Positions 61,275 to 64,000 of a DNA stretch of 64,000 bases are shown in pieces. Origin of the DNA: Lachnospiraceae bacterium 3-1 (GTDB taxonomy: Bacteria > Bacillota > Clostridia > Lachnospirales > Lachnospiraceae). Location: the NCBI GenBank assembly GCA_000403255.2, contig KE159571.1:139250-203249 (forward strand), given 5' to 3'. The notes under the pieces were generated by a model that worked only from the letters and a program-made list of their open reading frames with translations, was not told the DNA's origin and did no database searches. Made by a program: the position numbers and the translations under genes. Each line of letters begins with the position of its first letter. Position 1 is the stretch's first letter.

Positions 61275-62015
61275 TTATTCTTCCTCTGACGAAACAATAA
61301 TACTCCCTGTCTTTGTCAATGCCCTGGGCAATGCATCCTTTGCATTTTTCCAGGGTTCCTCTTTGTAACGGTAATCATTTTTACAGATAAACCATTCCAC
61401 ATCATCTCGTACCCGTTTGAAATTCTCTAAATAGATTTCATTCAATTCTTTGAAAAAAGCTTCCAGATATTTCTTATTCAGGTATTTCGGAGCCAAACAA
61501 AATAATTTTTTATAATGACTGGTACAAAATCCCTTGCACTTGGCAAACTGTTCCCGAAACTCCTCCTCCCGCTCATACAGATAAAAAATCGTCATCATAT
61601 AGCTCTCAAAAGTCTGGTTAATATATCCGCACACGAAGCACTTCTTTTCCTGCTCTTCAATATAATCAATTACTGGGGAGGATGGCTTTGCTTTTTTCCG
61701 AAACATGGAATTTGGAATCGGTAATGGCGCTTTTGTCGCCTTTTCCAACTCTTTTATGGTCTTATCCATATGAGTTTTCACCATCAATGCCAGTCCCATC
61801 TTATTGGGATATGCATACAAATCTCTAAAATGCTTCTGGCAGAACCCCTGGTCGTCTGTTTGCGCGCGGATATCCTCCTCCATATAACTGGCTCCTGGAC
61901 CTATGGTATAATGGATTGCATTCTCCTCCAATTTTCGATACATAACGCAAACCGGACATTCCGACTCCTGTTGAAAGGCATCCTGGATGGGGATAGTATA
62001 TATTTTTTCTTTCAC
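61275..62015 (-). CDS. DUF6062 family protein with Cys pairs
   Basis: A 246-residue soluble protein of a type common in Lachnospiraceae (DUF6062). Two CxxC pairs, CPVC near residue 20 and CFVC near residue 125, each followed by a C-x-x-H (FCQKHF, FCTSHY), suggest two metal or cluster sites in repeated halves. The start is a GTG with GAGG upstream. It begins 15 bases after the hydrogenase-like chemoreceptor gene, so the two form an operon, and a redox link with that protein is plausible. Confidence 0.8.
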   Translation of the reverse strand: MKEKIYTIPIQDAFQQESECPVCVMYRKLEENAIHYTIGPGASYMEEDIRAQTDDQGFCQKHFRDLYAYPNKMGLALMVKTHMDKTIKELEKATKAPLPIPNSMFRKKAKPSSPVIDYIEEQEKKCFVCGYINQTFESYMMTIFYLYEREEEFREQFAKCKGFCTSHYKKLFCLAPKYLNKKYLEAFFKELNEIYLENFKRVRDDVEWFICKNDYRYKEEPWKNAKDALPRALTKTGSIIVSSEEE

Positions 62016-62029
62016 GGCTTTGTCCTCTT

Positions 62030-63973
62030 TTAATCCACAACTTCTTTCATCTTATCTGCCAGACGGTTCATAATCTCATCCACCATTGCCGTCTGCGCTG
62101 CAATCTGTTCACTGCTTGAAGCCAAAGCAGAAGTCCCTTCATTGATTTTCGCAATATTCTCTACAAATTGTATCGTCTCATCGTTCAATTTCTCAATAGC
62201 CGGAATCAAAATCGCACTCTGCTCTTTTCCAGTAGTAACCGCCTCCTTTGTTTGTTCCGACAAATCTCGGACGCGGCTAGCTATTACTGCAAATCCTCTT
62301 CCAGCCTCTCCGCTCCTTGCAGCCTCAATTCCAGCATTCAATGCCAACATACCAGTTTGGTTGGATATCCTAATAATATCTTCATTCATCACATCATATC
62401 CCTGTACGGCATCTATTACCTGCTTCATAGAATCCCGCAGCATTTCCGTAAAGCCAGACATTCCGCCTACTGCCTGGGCAATCCTGGTAGAATCCTCTGC
62501 TGAAGATTGGTTGCCATCCGCCAGTTCTCCCATGGAAATTCTGATTTTCTGGAAATCACTAATGACCTCCTCATACAGTGCCTGCTTTCTTTTCTGTGCC
62601 TCCTTAAGCTCTTCTGCTATTTCTTTCATCCGCTCCTGTTCTTCTCTCAAAACAGTCTTCTCATGATGCATGCAGTTTTCCTTCCGGTTCAGGCCAAGAG
62701 CAATCGCCTCCGCCATCTGCTTGCAGCTTTCATACCCGCAAGCACAGCAGTCAATCTGCCGTTTTTCCAGTGTATCCTTCTTCATTTGTTCAAATCCAGA
62801 CTCTATTTGCTGTTCACTTACCGACGTCTGCATATTTTGATTTTGATAACTGCACATAAAATCTTCCAGCTTTAACTCTGCAAACTGGGCATTAAAATTT
62901 GCAAGCCGTTTTTCATAGCTAATGGATTTTCCCCATGGATTATTTTTCTCTTTTCTCCTGTCCTGCTTGTTGGATTTTGCTTTATTTCTCTGATTATTGA
63001 TTTCAAAAAGAGTATCATCACTTTCCGATGTTTCTGGTTCCACACCAGTGCCATGGAGACAGCCATTTCCACAATTCAATGCATCCACCATAAAAGGAAG
63101 CTGCTTCCCACTCTTCACTCGCTTCACATACTCTTTCAAAAACTGATATGCATGCTTTTCCCCTTCAATCTGCCTTACCAGCACATTCTTTCCCAGAAAA
63201 TGCTCTATATTTTCTTTCAACCCACCTGGCTGGGGGTACACACTCCCAAGACCATATTCCAACTCATCCACCGCTTCATAAGAGGAAAGGTTCACTCCTT
63301 TTAACACATCCATCAAATGATCAAACGTTACATTATAAGACACATACTGGCGATTATTGGGACGCATGATTTCTGATTTTTTCGCAATACAGGGACTTAA
63401 GAATGCCAGCTTGTCTGTAATCTTCATATATTTTTTTACATAAATCGCCGCACACATCATAGGACTATGTACTGGGACAATTTTGGGAATAAGCTCAGGA
63501 ACAAATTTTTCTATATAATTCACAATAGCTGGACATGGCTGAGAAATGCCACCTGTAAAATCATTTCTGGTAATATAATTCAGATATCCCCAGGTAGTAA
63601 TATCTGCCCCAAAACTTACACTGATAATATGCTTCACCCCAAGGCTTTTCAAATATCCAAGAATTTTTGCATATTGTTTCCCATAATTTGCAATAAATGC
63701 AGGAGCTACCAAAAGGCTTATAGATTCTCCTCGCTTCAAATCTTCAAAAAACTGTTCTGTATCATCTCGGAAATCTCTTGCATGATGATGGCATGCATCA
63801 ATGCACGCACCACAATGAATGCAGGTTTCGCCATTTACATAGATAAAATCTTTTCCATCCTGCACCAGGGAATAATTTGCTTCGAAAACCGGACATACTG
63901 AAATGCAATGGTTGCATCCAATACATTTCTCATTCGTATAAACCAGACCTGTATTTAACTTACCAATTTCCAT
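62030..63973 (-). CDS. Cytoplasmic chemoreceptor-like protein with ferredoxin and [FeFe]-hydrogenase-like domains
   Basis: A 647-residue protein without membrane segments. Order: two 4Fe-4S clusters (C17-C20-C23-C27 and C51-C54-C57-C61); an iron-hydrogenase large-subunit-like domain (about 80-310) with cysteines at the three H-cluster positions but altered surroundings (SQPCP at 147, SPCIAKKSE at 195, NCGNGC at 301/305); an additional Cys-rich FeS domain (CCACGYESC, 409-417); and an MCP signalling domain (about 440-647, with SNQTGMLALNAGIEAARSGE). A hydrogen or redox sensor that signals through a chemotaxis-type or similar pathway is the natural reading. GGAGGAG precedes the ATG. It is followed by the DUF6062 gene. 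Confidence 0.88.
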   Translation of the reverse strand: MEIGKLNTGLVYTNEKCIGCNHCISVCPVFEANYSLVQDGKDFIYVNGETCIHCGACIDACHHHARDFRDDTEQFFEDLKRGESISLLVAPAFIANYGKQYAKILGYLKSLGVKHIISVSFGADITTWGYLNYITRNDFTGGISQPCPAIVNYIEKFVPELIPKIVPVHSPMMCAAIYVKKYMKITDKLAFLSPCIAKKSEIMRPNNRQYVSYNVTFDHLMDVLKGVNLSSYEAVDELEYGLGSVYPQPGGLKENIEHFLGKNVLVRQIEGEKHAYQFLKEYVKRVKSGKQLPFMVDALNCGNGCLHGTGVEPETSESDDTLFEINNQRNKAKSNKQDRRKEKNNPWGKSISYEKRLANFNAQFAELKLEDFMCSYQNQNMQTSVSEQQIESGFEQMKKDTLEKRQIDCCACGYESCKQMAEAIALGLNRKENCMHHEKTVLREEQERMKEIAEELKEAQKRKQALYEEVISDFQKIRISMGELADGNQSSAEDSTRIAQAVGGMSGFTEMLRDSMKQVIDAVQGYDVMNEDIIRISNQTGMLALNAGIEAARSGEAGRGFAVIASRVRDLSEQTKEAVTTGKEQSAILIPAIEKLNDETIQFVENIAKINEGTSALASSSEQIAAQTAMVDEIMNRLADKMKEVVD

Positions 63974-64000
63974 AACGCAACTCCTCCATACCGCTCCCTA

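Noticed and set aside
1-64000. CRISPR array, cas genes, rRNA operon or integrated prophage
   Set aside because: No regularly spaced direct repeats, no Cas-like proteins, no rRNA sequence and no phage structural genes were found.

Overview
The window looks like chromosomal DNA of a spore-forming, low-GC anaerobe of the Firmicutes, most likely a Lachnospiraceae (Blautia/Dorea/Mediterraneibacter-like). The reasons are the spoIIA-sigF-spoVA sporulation genes, rubrerythrin, a T-box-controlled valS, DUF5721, DUF6062 and DegV proteins, strong AGGAGG ribosome sites and the low GC content. The genus cannot be fixed from the sequence alone.

Layout. 0-0.5 kb: end of an IS110 transposase. 0.6-8.2 kb: chemoreceptor, rubrerythrin, and a fructose-type PTS operon (1-phosphofructokinase, EIIBCA, class II aldolase) behind an RpiR regulator. 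8.4-15.1 kb: SpoIID-like protein with a peptidoglycan-binding domain, ilvE, flavoprotein, isochorismatase-type hydrolase, ilvN and ilvB. 15.4-20.8 kb: accessory island with a HigB toxin, a HigA-ImmA fusion, an sce7726-type nuclease-like gene and an sce7725/beta-type gene; a complete ISL3-family element with an 8-bp target duplication lies between the last two. 21-29 kb: folA, an Ntn amidase, tRNA-Gly, DegV, transglutaminase-like protein, aminopeptidase M18 and small surface proteins. 29.1-30.5 kb: spoVAE and spoVAD. 30.6-42.7 kb: accessory stretch (deacetylase-like protein, MATE, MFS, AraC, GrpB, an internally deleted copy of the ISL3 element, and a histidine kinase/REC/HNH operon). 42.9-46.4 kb: spoVAC, VAB, VAA, a small membrane protein, sigF, spoIIAB and spoIIAA. 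46.5-53.6 kb: TPR protein, a 47-aa gene, folC, DUF342/FapA protein and valS with its T-box. 54.3-59.1 kb: TetR regulator and a large RND pump. 59.4-64 kb: pta, DUF305, DUF6062, and an iron-hydrogenase-like protein fused to a chemoreceptor signalling domain.

How the parts fit. In Bacillus the spoIIA and spoVA operons are contiguous. Here spoVAC and spoVAD are about 12 kb apart, separated by accessory genes. Both halves carry close matches to the forespore sigma-G/sigma-F promoter (TGAATA-N17-CATACTA and TGAGTA-N17-CATAATA), so both can still be expressed in the forespore. The best candidate for an undescribed system is the three-gene operon at 38.8-42.7 kb: a soluble protein with an N-terminal Hsp90/MORC-like ATPase and a C-terminal histidine-kinase ATPase, a stand-alone REC protein, and an HNH nuclease. 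It reads as a phosphorelay-controlled nuclease and is probably anti-phage. Two other unusual items are a structured repeat of about 190 bp, present twice and both times directly downstream of an intrinsic terminator, and the ISL3 element itself, whose catalytic triad is split over two reading frames joined at a canonical A-AAA-AAC slippery site.
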